The notes beneath the pieces are model-generated. The model searched no databases. It saw only the letters and a list, made by a program, of their open reading frames with translations, and was not told the origin of the DNA. Shown piece by piece: positions 1-9,786 of a stretch of 64,000 nt of DNA. The translations under genes and the position numbers were made by a program. Within the stretch, counting starts at the first letter, position 1; each line of letters begins with the position of its first letter. Source of the DNA: an uncultured Prevotellaceae bacterium (GTDB taxonomy: Bacteria; Bacteroidota; Bacteroidia; Bacteroidales; Bacteroidaceae); the NCBI GenBank assembly GCA_947168045.1, contig CAMVKN010000010.1:1-64000 (forward strand). Direction: 5' to 3'.

Positions 1-13
1 CAAACATTATGCC

Positions 14-21
14 TAACTTTG
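14..21 (+). promoter_or_regulatory. isolated -7 box, TAACTTTG
   Basis: TAACTTTG matches the Bacteroidota -7 consensus TAnnTTTG. Its -33 box would lie outside the window, so it cannot be judged. Apart from this and the promoter at 98-129 nothing is seen in the first 198 bases. Confidence 0.25.
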
Positions 22-97
22 CAAACAGCTTGCACTTGCTGGTTGACTGTATAGTCGAAATGTCATAGCCTGTTTTATAAAAAATAACTGGGTACAA

Positions 98-129
98 TTT
101 GGTTAATTTGTAGGAATTGAGTAATTTTG
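98..129 (+). promoter_or_regulatory. promoter of the LytTR regulator-GH115 operon
   Basis: TTTG (98-101), a 20-bp spacer and TAATTTTG (122-129) fit the Bacteroidota sigma-factor consensus exactly. The predicted leader is about 65 nt. No histidine kinase gene lies between this promoter and the regulator. Confidence 0.6.
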
Positions 130-198
130 CAACGCGATTGACGTCAATCTGCAAGTTAGAATGAAGTACTATCTACAACCTTTTGGGTATTGCATGCT

Positions 199-951
199 AT
201 GATTAAGGTTTTAGCCATCGACGACGAGCCACTGGCGCTGCAGCAGCTGGTGGCCTACATACGCAGAATCCCCTTCTTTGAACTCTGCGGCGAGTGCATG
301 AGTGCCCTTGAGGCGCAGGACATCTTGGAACATGAGGTCATCGACGTCCTCTTCTGCGACATCAACATGCCCGACCTCAACGGCATGGACTTCGTGCGCC
401 AGTTAGTGGCCCCGCCCATGGTGGTGTTTACCACCGCCTATAGCGAGTATGCCATTGAGGGCTATCGTGTCAACGCCATCGACTACCTGCTGAAGCCGTT
501 CGGCCTGCAGGATTTCCAGCGGGCTGCGCTGAAGGTGAAGGCGCAGTATGAGCTGCGCAACCATGAAGTCCCAAGTGCCGTTGGTGCCCCTGCCGTTGCT
601 GGCGGCGACAGCGAACCTGACAATGACACCTTCTTTGTGAAGACCGACAGCCGGACGGTGCGTGTGTCCGTCAGCGACATTCGCTATGTGGAGGCCATGA
701 GCGAGTATCTGAAGCTGCACCTTGAGGGACAGCCGCGGCCGCTCATCACCTATCTGTCGATGAAGAAGATGGAAGAGTTCCTTCCCGACACGTTTATGCG
801 CATCCACCGCTCCTACATCGTCAACCTGCTGAAGGTGACGGAGGTGAACAAGAACCGCGTCATCATGGGGCCTGACGAATACCTGCCCATTGGCGACAGC
901 TATCGTGAACAGTTTGAAAACTATCTTAGTAACCGCATCCTGACAAAATGA
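199..951 (+). CDS. LytTR-family response regulator
   Basis: Cytoplasmic two-component response regulator of the LytR/AlgR class, 250 residues. The N-terminal receiver domain (about 1-120) shows the acidic pair D8-D9, the phosphoacceptor Asp54 in FCDINMPD and the conserved lysine in YLLKPF. A variable linker follows, then a C-terminal LytTR DNA-binding domain (about 148-245). ATG at 199 is preferred over an in-frame TTG at 190, because MIKVLAIDDEP is the normal start of the domain. The stop overlaps the GH115 start (ATGA, 948-951), so the two genes are translationally coupled. No sensor kinase is next to it on this side, so it is either an orphan or partnered elsewhere. Control of the adjoining glycan-degradation genes is inferred from position only. 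Confidence 0.9.
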   Translation: MIKVLAIDDEPLALQQLVAYIRRIPFFELCGECMSALEAQDILEHEVIDVLFCDINMPDLNGMDFVRQLVAPPMVVFTTAYSEYAIEGYRVNAIDYLLKPFGLQDFQRAALKVKAQYELRNHEVPSAVGAPAVAGGDSEPDNDTFFVKTDSRTVRVSVSDIRYVEAMSEYLKLHLEGQPRPLITYLSMKKMEEFLPDTFMRIHRSYIVNLLKVTEVNKNRVIMGPDEYLPIGDSYREQFENYLSNRILTK

Positions 952-3326
952 AGAGACTTTCCATCCTGTTGGCCGTGCTCTGCTGCGGGCTGACGAGCGT
1001 GGCCGACCCGTTAGTGTGGTATGACGGCGAGCATCCCGTCACCTACAGTGTTCAAGGCACGGTAGCCCCTGTGGTGAACCAAGCCCTGCAGATGTTCTGC
1101 AATGATATGGAGTTGGTGACGGGCCACGTGCCTGTGGCCGCCCGCGACGCTACCATCAAGATAGTGCAGGGCCGTGGCAGTGACGACGGCTTCCGGCTCA
1201 GCGTGGTAGACAAGCAGATTGTGGTGGAGGGACATAATGCGCGCGGCACGGCCTACGGTTTGCTGGAGCTGAGCCGCATGGCAGGCGTCTCGCCCTGGGT
1301 GTGGTGGGGCGACGTCCGACCGGACACACGGTCACGGCTGACCATCAGCACCGACTTCGTGCTGGAGCACACCCCCAGCGTGCAGTATCGCGGCATCTTC
1401 ATCAACGACGAGGACTGGTCGCTGCGTGTCTGGTCGGGAAAGACCTTCGAGCCAGAGCAGCCCATGGGACCCAGGACCTACAAGGCCCTGTTCCAGCTGT
1501 TGCTGCGCCTGCGTGCCAACGCCATCTGGCCAGCCATGCACGATTGCTCGCCGGGCTTCTTCACCGTGGCGGGCAACAAGGCGATGGCCGACTCCTTCGG
1601 CATCGTCATCGGCACGAGCCACTGCGAGCCGCTGCTGCGCAACAACGTGGCAGAGTGGGACGTGCGTCAGCGCGGCCCCTACAACTACATCACTAACCGT
1701 GAGGCCGTGCAGAAGTACTGGATTGAAAGGCTGAAGGAGGTGAAAGGCAGCGAGGAGCTGTTCACCATCGGCATGCGCGGCATACACGACGGCTCCATGG
1801 AAGGCGTGAGGACACCCGAGGAGAAACTCAACGGTCTGCAGCAGGTCATCGACGACCAGCGCAAGCTCATAGCCAAGTATTACCGCAAGGATGTGGAGCG
1901 CGTGTCCCAGGTCTTCATCCCCTACAAGGAGGTGCTGGAGATTATGGAGAGCGGCCTGCGTGTGCCCGACGATGTGACGCTGATGTGGTGCGACGACAAC
2001 TACGGCTATCTCACCCGTCTGCCTGACTCCGTGCAGCAGCAGCGGCAGGGTGGGGGAGGCGTCTATTACCACCTCAGCTACTGGGGTCGTCCCCATGACC
2101 ACCTGTGGCTGACCACCACCCAGCCCGGACTCATCTACCATGAGATGCGCACGGCCTATGACCACAACTGCCGCCGACTGTGGATTGCCAATGTGCACGA
2201 CCCCAAGGTGGCAGCCTACGACCTGGAGCTGTTCCTGGACTTGGCATGGGACATCGACGCCATTGTCCCCAACGACACCCACCTCTCACCTCTCACCTCT
2301 CACCCCTCACCTCTTACCTCTCACCTCTCACCTCTCACCCTCAGACAGCATCTGGAACGGTGGCTGATGACGCAGTTCGGAGGCTTCGTAGGCCATGCCG
2401 TCGCTCCGGCCATGGAGGAGTTCTACAGGTTGAACGCCATCCGCAAGCCTGAGTTCATGGGCTGGACACAGGTGGAGTTAGACAAGAAGAAATATCCTGG
2501 CGGCAAGTCGGTGCCCACCAGCACTGAGTTCTCGCTGAAGGAGGCTTACCAGCGCATGGCCGACTTTGTCAAGATTGAGGCCATCGTCGATGTGTACGCT
2601 TCCATGGTGAGTGAGCACCAGCGTGATGCCTACTTTGCCCATGTGCTCTATCCCGTCCATGCCGCCGCCGCCATGAGCCGCAAGATGCTCAGCGATGCCG
2701 TGGAGAGTCGCCGCGCATACGAGGAGATACAGTCGCTGACGGAACGCTATAACGCCATGGGTGGCGGCCGTTGGCAGGGGCTGATGTCGGCAGCGCCGCG
2801 CGGTCTGCCGGTCTTTGGCGAATGTCGCACCGAGCTGCCCCAGCATCCCGTTCCTGGTCGCGGCATTGCCCGCAACGCCTGCGACTATAGCCGCTTCAAT
2901 GCTCCAGGACAGGAGCCTCATAGCGTGCAGATGCTTGGCCACTCAATGAACGCCGTAGCCATACCGAAGGGGTGTACGCTGGTCTATGAGTTCAATGTGG
3001 AACAGGCTGGCGACGTCATGCTCACCACTGCCATGATTCCCACGCAAGCCAGCGACCGCGGCGACTTGCGCTACAGTGTGACCCTCGATGATGGTGCCCC
3101 TGTGGTCATCTCGCTCAAGGAGCCGTTCCGCTCGGAGCGCTGGAAAGTGAATGTGCTGCGCTGTCAGGCACGTAACTATACGCCCCTCCATCTCACTGAG
3201 GGCCGTCACACGCTGTCTATCCAGGCCCTCGACGACCACATCGTTGCAGACCAGTGGATGATTGACTATAACACAAACCGCCGGCCCTACGTCATTCCCG
3301 TAGCGCCGGCGGCCCTGTGCCGATAG
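948..3326 (+). CDS. GH115 xylan alpha-1,2-glucuronidase, secreted
   Basis: Removes (4-O-methyl-)glucuronic acid side chains from glucuronoxylan. A signal peptide (1-19) is followed by the N-terminal alpha/beta domain, then a TIM-barrel region starting near residue 150 with typical GH115 segments such as FINDEDWSLRVW, LRLRANAIWPAMHD and GTSHCEPLLRNN, then helices and a C-terminal beta-sandwich (about 650-790). At 792 residues it is slightly shorter than many family members. Residues 445-465 are a low-complexity insert of seven-residue units (SPLTSHL) encoded by a 7-nt tandem repeat (2279-2342). It is the second gene of the operon and is coupled by ATGA overlap to the LytTR regulator. It converges on the next gene at a shared hairpin. 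Confidence 0.9.
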   Translation: MKRLSILLAVLCCGLTSVADPLVWYDGEHPVTYSVQGTVAPVVNQALQMFCNDMELVTGHVPVAARDATIKIVQGRGSDDGFRLSVVDKQIVVEGHNARGTAYGLLELSRMAGVSPWVWWGDVRPDTRSRLTISTDFVLEHTPSVQYRGIFINDEDWSLRVWSGKTFEPEQPMGPRTYKALFQLLLRLRANAIWPAMHDCSPGFFTVAGNKAMADSFGIVIGTSHCEPLLRNNVAEWDVRQRGPYNYITNREAVQKYWIERLKEVKGSEELFTIGMRGIHDGSMEGVRTPEEKLNGLQQVIDDQRKLIAKYYRKDVERVSQVFIPYKEVLEIMESGLRVPDDVTLMWCDDNYGYLTRLPDSVQQQRQGGGGVYYHLSYWGRPHDHLWLTTTQPGLIYHEMRTAYDHNCRRLWIANVHDPKVAAYDLELFLDLAWDIDAIVPNDTHLSPLTSHPSPLTSHLSPLTLRQHLERWLMTQFGGFVGHAVAPAMEEFYRLNAIRKPEFMGWTQVELDKKKYPGGKSVPTSTEFSLKEAYQRMADFVKIEAIVDVYASMVSEHQRDAYFAHVLYPVHAAAAMSRKMLSDAVESRRAYEEIQSLTERYNAMGGGRWQGLMSAAPRGLPVFGECRTELPQHPVPGRGIARNACDYSRFNAPGQEPHSVQMLGHSMNAVAIPKGCTLVYEFNVEQAGDVMLTTAMIPTQASDRGDLRYSVTLDDGAPVVISLKEPFRSERWKVNVLRCQARNYTPLHLTEGRHTLSIQALDDHIVADQWMIDYNTNRRPYVIPVAPAALCR
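2279..2342 (+). repeat. 7-nt tandem repeat, family A, in frame inside GH115
   Basis: About nine copies of CTCACCT with a few substitutions. Three units (21 nt) encode the seven-residue period PLTSHLS, so the reading frame is kept. The same unit occurs in trpF, ispH and argS and at the meaB/ispH junction. Confidence 0.9.
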
Positions 3327-3333
3327 CCCTGTG

Positions 3334-3356
3334 CCGATAGGGTTTCCCCCTATCGG
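3334..3356. terminator. convergent hairpin between GH115 and the minus-strand hydrolase
   Basis: CCGATAGGG (3334-3342) pairs perfectly with CCCTATCGG (3348-3356). The hairpin covers the stop codon of the minus-strand gene and directly follows the GH115 stop. Its upper arm sits in a duplicated CTGTGCCGATAG. The loop TTTCC resembles the other family E palindromes of the window. There is no T-run, so termination is inferred from the convergent position. Confidence 0.5.
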
Positions 3357-5980
3357 ACTATCCTTACCTTGCCGTCCACAATGTTCAGACCTTTGCGGGG
3401 CTGCTCTATGCGCACGCCGCCGAGGGTGTGCACGGTGGCGGACTGCTGCACTTGTGGCTGGCTGATGGCGGTGGTGCCATCGAACAGCTGCTGCACCTCG
3501 TCGCTGCTCAGTGCATAGTTGTAGATGCGCAGGTCCTGCATATAGCCCGTGAAGTAGGGGTCGTTGTTGAACATGCTGCGCCCGATGTAGTTGATGACAG
3601 GCTTCACGTCGGCCGGACTGATGGTGATGGCGCTGGTGGATGCCACCTGCTGTCCGTCGACATAGATGCATGTGCTGCCAGCCTTCATCGTCACGGTCAC
3701 GTGCTTCCACTGTCCGGTAGGCAGCTTCGGCGCGTCTAACTGCTGCTCGCTGCCGCCGTTCTTGATGGCCAGACGCATGACGGAGCCGTTGTTCGGCGTG
3801 AAGAAGAAGTAGTGGTCGGTGTCGTAGCCGAAGTCGAACAGTCGCTGCCATGCCGTTGCTGCTGAGGGCACCTTCACCCAGAGGGCGATGGTCGTCTCGT
3901 CTGTAGCCACGCTGTTGACGGGCAGCTGCAGCCACTGGCTGCTACGCAGGAAGAGCGACTTCGCCCCCTCGTCTCGGCCGGCGGCATAGCCTGGCGTGAC
4001 GGCGCTGAGGGCGTGGCGGTCGTTGCCGCTAACGTCGGCGAGGCTCTCGTCCAGGGTCCAGTGGCCCATCAGTGTCCGCTCAGTGGGCACGGTGACCGTG
4101 GCCGTGGCCGATGGCGTGCTCTGGTTTTGGGCACGGTCGATGGCCTTTACCTTATATATATAGGTATGTCCGGGCAGTCCGGTGTTGTCGGTGTAGGCAG
4201 GCTGCTGCACGCGTCGTGCAATGGTGTTCCACGCGTCACTGCCCTCCTCAGTCCTGAGCACCATGTAGCCGTCGTTGTCCTCGTCGGCCACTGGCGTCCA
4301 CGACAGCTGTACGGCAGCCGTTAGCGGCTGTGCCGTCAGTGTCTGGGGCTGTGCGGGCGGCGTCGTCTCGTAGTTCACGTCGGCAGGCAGCAAGCGCCAG
4401 CGCATCAGGTTGCGCAGGGCCTCGCTCGTGCCCATCGTCTTCTGCACGATGTTGATGCCGTCGTCTTTGCTGTTCGACAGGGCCGAGAGGTAAAGGGCGC
4501 TCTCACGGCAGCGGATGTAGTAGTAGCCGTCGCCGTCGTACTGCAGGTACCACTGCTCGTTGCTTGTGGGCTTTTCGTTTCTCGAGTAAGCCATGATGTT
4601 GGCGTTGTTGCTCTTAGAGAAGTCCTGCAGGTTCAGGCGTGTCTTGGCATTGGCGGCCGACGTGATGTCGTAGAAGCTGTAGTCGCCGCCGATGCGCGGG
4701 TCGCTCAGTGCCAGGTTCCACCGCTGTGAGGCAGCCCCGTTGTAGCGCTGCAGCACCACATTCTCTCCGCTGACGCTGGCCACGTTGCCGGTAGCCTTGT
4801 TCACCAGCTTGTAGACCCCGTTGGTGATGGCCGTCGGCGGCACGTCGTCGCCCCAGGTGATGTCAATGACACGCTCCGCATTGGTCTGTCCGTTCTGGTA
4901 GCCATTGCCGCCAGGCATCTCCATGCGGAACTGGCGCTGCGGCCCATAGCCGTCGAAGTAGACGTCGCGGTCGAGTGACACAAACTGATAGGTGGTCGTT
5001 ACGGCCTGTCGCTCGCTGGAGCCGATGAAGGCTTTCACGCGTCCGTCGTCGTGCCGGTAGACGCTGGCCGAAGTCCAGTTGTTGCGGTGCTCGCCATAGG
5101 CCAGGCGCTCGCCGTTGCGGCTGATGTCGCAGAACTCGCCGCGGGCACGGCTGTCGAAGCCCCACCAGATGCCTACCGTCATGCCGTACTCCAGGCCCAC
5201 CATGGCGTCGCCCACGTTGTGCATCTCGTCGGCGTAGCCCACCTTGCCATCCTTCTGCAACTGCTGGAAGAAGCTGGCGTAGGTGTCGAAGCTGCCAGCC
5301 AACTGGTGGGTGTTGCCCCAGTCGTAGTACTGCTTGCCGGTGGTGTACCATGCCAGAGCCTTGTCATTGTTCAGGGTGTTGCCCCCCACCATGGCCACGT
5401 CGGCCATGCGGGGATACTGCTCCTTCAGCGTCTTTGCCACCTGCACCTGCTTGCTCACGGTGGCCCCCTCCTCGGTGGTCCAGTAGTCTGGCTCGTTGAA
5501 GGGCGACACGCCGATGACGGGGTGATTTGTATTGGCCTGCACCCAGTGCACGTGGCTGTTGATCATGGCTGCCCAGTGGTCGACGTTGCAGCTCTTGTTC
5601 ACCACGAAATAGTCGCAGGTGCCAGCCTCCTGGTCGGCAGTGATGGCCAACGGCAGCGTTGAGCTGACCCTGTTGAAGAGGCTGGCGCGCTGTCGCAGGA
5701 TGCTGATGACATCGGATGCCAGGGCCGAGTCGTTGACCAGCGGCTTGCTGAAACGGTAGGCAATGCGGCCTATGCCGATGTTCTCACGACCCATGTGGTT
5801 GATGCCCTTCAGCAGGTTGGACTCGCTGACCCAGGCTTGGTCGAGGCCCCAGGTGGGACTGAAGCGGTGGCCACCCTGGCTGAGGTCGAAAGCCACGGTG
5901 ACATCGGCTTTCTCCGTCACCTGTGCTGCTGCCAGTGTGAGCTGGCAGCAGCAGGCAATGATGATGGAAGTGCGTTTCAT
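3350..5980 (-). CDS. secreted clan GH-A (GH30-like) hydrolase with ricin-lectin, FN3 and LamG domains
   Basis: Secreted multidomain glycan hydrolase, 876 residues. After a signal peptide (1-19) comes a GH30-like catalytic module (about 25-330), with GVSPFNEPDY giving the candidate acid/base Glu and GYADEMHN the candidate nucleophile. A beta-sandwich follows, then a ricin-type lectin module (about 405-530, YKLVNKATGN and a QRWNL motif), a fibronectin type III domain (about 545-635), a concanavalin-like LamG domain (about 640-835) and the short C-terminal tail seen in other secreted proteins here. The start overlaps the stop of the upstream gene by 4 nt (ATGA, 5977-5980). The substrate cannot be read from sequence; a xylan or pectin side-chain target is inferred from neighbours. 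Confidence 0.75.
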   Translation of the reverse strand: MKRTSIIIACCCQLTLAAAQVTEKADVTVAFDLSQGGHRFSPTWGLDQAWVSESNLLKGINHMGRENIGIGRIAYRFSKPLVNDSALASDVISILRQRASLFNRVSSTLPLAITADQEAGTCDYFVVNKSCNVDHWAAMINSHVHWVQANTNHPVIGVSPFNEPDYWTTEEGATVSKQVQVAKTLKEQYPRMADVAMVGGNTLNNDKALAWYTTGKQYYDWGNTHQLAGSFDTYASFFQQLQKDGKVGYADEMHNVGDAMVGLEYGMTVGIWWGFDSRARGEFCDISRNGERLAYGEHRNNWTSASVYRHDDGRVKAFIGSSERQAVTTTYQFVSLDRDVYFDGYGPQRQFRMEMPGGNGYQNGQTNAERVIDITWGDDVPPTAITNGVYKLVNKATGNVASVSGENVVLQRYNGAASQRWNLALSDPRIGGDYSFYDITSAANAKTRLNLQDFSKSNNANIMAYSRNEKPTSNEQWYLQYDGDGYYYIRCRESALYLSALSNSKDDGINIVQKTMGTSEALRNLMRWRLLPADVNYETTPPAQPQTLTAQPLTAAVQLSWTPVADEDNDGYMVLRTEEGSDAWNTIARRVQQPAYTDNTGLPGHTYIYKVKAIDRAQNQSTPSATATVTVPTERTLMGHWTLDESLADVSGNDRHALSAVTPGYAAGRDEGAKSLFLRSSQWLQLPVNSVATDETTIALWVKVPSAATAWQRLFDFGYDTDHYFFFTPNNGSVMRLAIKNGGSEQQLDAPKLPTGQWKHVTVTMKAGSTCIYVDGQQVASTSAITISPADVKPVINYIGRSMFNNDPYFTGYMQDLRIYNYALSSDEVQQLFDGTTAISQPQVQQSATVHTLGGVRIEQPRKGLNIVDGKVRIVR

Positions 5981-8900
5981 TCTATGACAATCTTTGTGGC
6001 CTTTCCGTTCTCAACCTTGATGTAGACACCCGGCCGCACCGACTTCTGCAGGACGGGGGTGCCGTTCATGTTGTAGAGGCGTGCCCCCTGCTGGGTGGCG
6101 ATGGCGGGCTGGTCAATGGCAGTTACGATCAGCACCTCCTTCTCAGCGTCAGTGATGCCGGTGATGGGCATGGTGGCGCCGTTCCATGTGTCGTAGAGGG
6201 TGTAGGGCTTGGCCTGGTTGTCGTTGAACGGACGCATGATGGCGTGGTAGTTGCCGATGGGCGTGCGTGTGTTGCTGTCCTTCCACCATCTGCCGTCGAT
6301 GAGCGAGTAGTATTCCTTGGGCGACGTGGCGCTGGTGGTGTAGAATCCGCGCAGGTTGCCCGTGCCGTTGTTGTTGGCCGACGACTTCGGCTGGCCGTAC
6401 TCGCGGAACTGTGCCAAGTCGTTCTCGGACATGTAGATGAACGGCTCGCCGGCCTCCACCTCGTCAATCTGCTCCAGGCAGAGCGCTGAGAAGTCGCTCA
6501 GGATGCCCACAATCTGGTAGAACGTCACACCGGGTGTCTTTGCCACATTGTAGGGCAGGCAGGCCACCTGCCACTGCTGGGCCTTGACGGTGGTCTGATA
6601 GAACGGCAGATGGCGCAGCTGGAAGTCGGTGGCACACCACCATCCCTCGCGGTGGTCGCCAGTGTTGCTGCTGGCATCCATCTTGCGGTAGGCCATGTCC
6701 GTTGAGCCGGCCTTCGAGCTCTCGAAGCCGATGGTGACGGAGCCCTGTACGTCGGCATAGACGGGCAGTGTGGTCAGCGTCTGCCAGCGGTCGGCCACGC
6801 TGATGTTCGTCAGGTCAAGGTAGTCGCTCGTCAGGGTGGGGCTGACAGCCGTCGTCGTGCCGTCGGTGATGTAGGCATGCTGGTCGCTGAGGCAGTAGTG
6901 CTGCGTCGAGGCACGGCACTCGTTGAAGTAGAGTCCGTGCTGGGGCAGTGCCGTCAGCTCCTGCTTGATGGCCATCGTCTTGCCGTTGTCCTCGCTGGGG
7001 TTGAGTGCCCACCAGGCGTTCCAGCAGGTCACGCCGTCCTGCGTGGCTGTACGCTGGTCGCCACCGGTGTGGGTGCCGGCAATGGTGGTCCATCCTGTCG
7101 TGCTGGTGAAGTTTGGCGACTTCACCTTGCCCTCGACGGTGGTCAGGGGCAGGCTCTCTTCTATCTGGTCGCTGAGTGCCTCGTAGGTCTGCAGCACCCA
7201 CTGCGGCGTGGTGTCGACGGCGCCCCTGTTCTCCACCTCGTCGGCGATGGCTGCCAACTGCTCGCTGCCGATGATGGGATACTGGCTGACGAGCGCCTTC
7301 ATCTCCTTGGCACGTGCCTGCAGCAGGGGTAGGGTGGCGAGGGCCTGGATGGCCTCGTCGGTGATGGCCTTGACATAGTCCATGTCGGCCTGCTTGTCAG
7401 CGTCAACGTTAGCCAACTGCTCTGACAGCGTGCTGTTAAACTGCGGGTTATAGTCCATGAGGGTCTGTGCACGCTGGCGCGCCATGGCAGCACCGTTGTC
7501 CAGTGCCTGCTCTTGGGTGCTGAACAGCTCGTACAGGCGCAGGTTGTCGAAGCGTGACTGTGCGCCCAGTGTGGTGAACTGCAGGATGACATATTCATTA
7601 CTTCCGCTGTTGAAGGTGCAGTACATGCTCTGCCATGCCGTCGAGATGTTGCTGATGGTGCCCACCTGGCCACCGTTGGTGTTGGTGCCGTTGGTGCTGA
7701 GGACGACCTTGGCTGATGAGCTGGATGTCATGTTGCAGGCATCGGCCAGGAAGTAATAGTTGGTGTTGGGCTTCAGCTTGACCGCCATCTTGATGGACGA
7801 TTCGGTGCCCGTGCCACCGTTGCCGTAGCACTGCAGGTAGGGGCCGCCGTCGCTGCCGCCGATGGCCGGTGCCTGGAACCAGGGCTGTGCCAGTGCATCG
7901 CCCTTGCCGTTGGTCCAGCCATGGAGACCCATGCTGAAATCGCCGTTCACCAGCATGTTGCCGCCAATATAGAGCGTCTCGTCGCCGATGGTGACGGCAT
8001 CGCCTGTTGTCACGTCGCTGTTCACCACCATGACGATGTTCGAGTTCTGCACGCTGCCGTTGGCGTTCTTCTCGCTGATGCGGAACTGCCAGCCCTGCTG
8101 GGCATCCACGTCGCTGACAGTGTAGGTTGTCGTCGTCTCGTCAAAGGGTACGTCGGCGATGTCGATCCAGGCCTGTGAGGTGCTGTGGCGGCACTGCAGG
8201 TGTATGTATTCGTTCATCTCTCCGTTGCTCTCCGTCCATGTCAGAGTGGCCTTGCCGGTCTTGGCGTCATACTCCACGCCGAGATTGGTGGGAGCTACCT
8301 GTGGCGGGCACTTCGGCACATATTCCTGCGATTTCTTGTAGCCCAGGCCGCTGTTGATGCTGGCATAGTACTTGCCGGCGGCGGTGAGTGAGCCGTTCTT
8401 GTAAATCTTCGACGGGTCGCGCTCGCTGTTCCAGTAGTAGTAGCGCTCCACGCAGGCCAAATTGTTCAGCGTGTTGCAGATGCGCTGCACGGCTGAGGCG
8501 TTCTGTGCCTCGGTGACACCGCTGGCGAAGGCACCGTTGGTGTTCCATGAGGCACCCCACACCCATTCTGAAATCCACACCGGACGGCCGGTGGTGTTCT
8601 TCCAGTTCTGTACACTGCTGAAGTTGCCCTCAGGCCAGTAGCAGTGCAGGTCTACGATGTCGCAGCGCCAGCCGCGCTTGTCTATCTCGTCAAGCAGCGT
8701 CTTGAGGAATCCCGAGCCGTTGGTATAGTCACTGCCGTCCCACGACGAGGGCGAGCACAGACGCATGCCCGTAGCCATGAGGTCTTCCCAGTTGGCCAGA
8801 ATCTCCTCCTGGGTGTTGGGGGTGGGGTCGGCTGAGTTGCGCGGCTCGTTGTTTGTCTTCAGGTGGCATGAGTAGGTCACTTGTCCACAGCTGGCGGCTG

Positions 8901-9684
8901 ACGGCCAGTTCTCGTAGATGTGGTGCGGCACGCACTCGGCGTCGGGCAGGCGGCTCTCGCCAAGTCCGAAGCTGTAGCACGATGTGACGTTCAGTGCACT
9001 GACGGCCTCGGCACTGGTGTTGTTGGCCAGGGCGGCCTTGCCGGTGTCGTACCACTTGAAGATGCGGTAGCTGCTGATGCTGCGGTCGAGGATGGCGGGC
9101 AGCTGTGCAAACTCCAGGTCTTCGTCGTCGGCGATGAAGCAGCGGCTGTAGCCACGGCCACGGTCCTTGATGGAGAAGGTGACCATGTAGCCACGCTTGA
9201 GCTTGAACGAGCGGATGCGGTTCTTCAGCTGAGCCGCAGTCAGGGTGTTCATGAAGCCACCGTCGTTGCCCAGTCCGAAGTTGTCGGCTGACTCGCCCTC
9301 GAAGTTCTTCTCGGAGTACACCGTCAGCGGTTTTGTGCTGTTGCCGTAGGGCAGGATGATGCAGCCACGGTTGTACAGCTTCACCTGGCAGTTCGAGTTG
9401 TTGATGGCCCGACCACCGTTCACCTTGACGTGGGCTGACAGCAGCGGGATGGCTGCCGAGGGCTTCACGTTCTGAAGGATGATGACAGCCTTGTCGTTCT
9501 GGATGTCCACCACGCCGTCGGTACCGAAGGGTGTGGCGTTGGTGATGATGAAGTCCACGGCGTTCAGCACCGTACGCGTGCTTGTCACCTGGTCCACGGT
9601 TGTCTTGCCGTTGGCTGCCCACAGCTGGGCGCCCATCATCAGGGCAATGGCTGCAGCCAAACAAGTCTTGAAAATACTTTTCAT
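5977..9684 (-). CDS. large secreted glycosyl hydrolase with Glyco_hydro_cc-like core and carbohydrate-binding modules
   Basis: Secreted protein of 1235 residues with a signal peptide (1-23). An N-terminal beta-rich domain of unknown role (about 25-220) precedes a clan-A-like catalytic core (about 225-460). There TNNEPRNSADPTP holds a candidate acid/base Glu, VDLHCYWPEG follows, and GRPVWISEWVWG holds a candidate nucleophile; this resembles the Glyco_hydro_cc/GH128 core. Then come a fibronectin-like domain (about 475-555), a CBM-like beta-sandwich (about 580-720), a helical linker, another beta-sandwich and the C-terminal tail ending in GVYIKVENGKATKIVIE. It is the first gene of a two-gene minus-strand operon. 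Family assignment is from recognised motifs only; the substrate is unknown. Confidence 0.65.
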   Translation of the reverse strand: MKSIFKTCLAAAIALMMGAQLWAANGKTTVDQVTSTRTVLNAVDFIITNATPFGTDGVVDIQNDKAVIILQNVKPSAAIPLLSAHVKVNGGRAINNSNCQVKLYNRGCIILPYGNSTKPLTVYSEKNFEGESADNFGLGNDGGFMNTLTAAQLKNRIRSFKLKRGYMVTFSIKDRGRGYSRCFIADDEDLEFAQLPAILDRSISSYRIFKWYDTGKAALANNTSAEAVSALNVTSCYSFGLGESRLPDAECVPHHIYENWPSAASCGQVTYSCHLKTNNEPRNSADPTPNTQEEILANWEDLMATGMRLCSPSSWDGSDYTNGSGFLKTLLDEIDKRGWRCDIVDLHCYWPEGNFSSVQNWKNTTGRPVWISEWVWGASWNTNGAFASGVTEAQNASAVQRICNTLNNLACVERYYYWNSERDPSKIYKNGSLTAAGKYYASINSGLGYKKSQEYVPKCPPQVAPTNLGVEYDAKTGKATLTWTESNGEMNEYIHLQCRHSTSQAWIDIADVPFDETTTTYTVSDVDAQQGWQFRISEKNANGSVQNSNIVMVVNSDVTTGDAVTIGDETLYIGGNMLVNGDFSMGLHGWTNGKGDALAQPWFQAPAIGGSDGGPYLQCYGNGGTGTESSIKMAVKLKPNTNYYFLADACNMTSSSSAKVVLSTNGTNTNGGQVGTISNISTAWQSMYCTFNSGSNEYVILQFTTLGAQSRFDNLRLYELFSTQEQALDNGAAMARQRAQTLMDYNPQFNSTLSEQLANVDADKQADMDYVKAITDEAIQALATLPLLQARAKEMKALVSQYPIIGSEQLAAIADEVENRGAVDTTPQWVLQTYEALSDQIEESLPLTTVEGKVKSPNFTSTTGWTTIAGTHTGGDQRTATQDGVTCWNAWWALNPSEDNGKTMAIKQELTALPQHGLYFNECRASTQHYCLSDQHAYITDGTTTAVSPTLTSDYLDLTNISVADRWQTLTTLPVYADVQGSVTIGFESSKAGSTDMAYRKMDASSNTGDHREGWWCATDFQLRHLPFYQTTVKAQQWQVACLPYNVAKTPGVTFYQIVGILSDFSALCLEQIDEVEAGEPFIYMSENDLAQFREYGQPKSSANNNGTGNLRGFYTTSATSPKEYYSLIDGRWWKDSNTRTPIGNYHAIMRPFNDNQAKPYTLYDTWNGATMPITGITDAEKEVLIVTAIDQPAIATQQGARLYNMNGTPVLQKSVRPGVYIKVENGKATKIVIE

Positions 9685-9731
9685 TGAGTTAGTTGTTATT
9701 TGTTAGTTATCAGTATTCTACTTTCAGCGTG

Positions 9732-9739
9732 CAAAAATA
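9732..9739 (-). promoter_or_regulatory. alternative -7 box for the minus-strand hydrolase operon
   Basis: CAAAAATA on the plus strand reads TATTTTTG on the minus strand, which fits TAnnTTTG, about 50 nt before the start codon at 9684. No good -33 box is found at 19-20 bp, so this is weaker than the copy at 9800-9807. Confidence 0.3.
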
Positions 9740-9786
9740 CTAAAAAAAAACGTAAAGCCATCAAGTTTCCTCATTTTTTTGCTTTT

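Noticed and set aside
1332..2282. 316-codon open frame on the minus strand inside GH115
   Set aside because: It is antisense to a clear GH115 gene, has no recognisable domain and a composition typical of a mirrored GC-rich frame.
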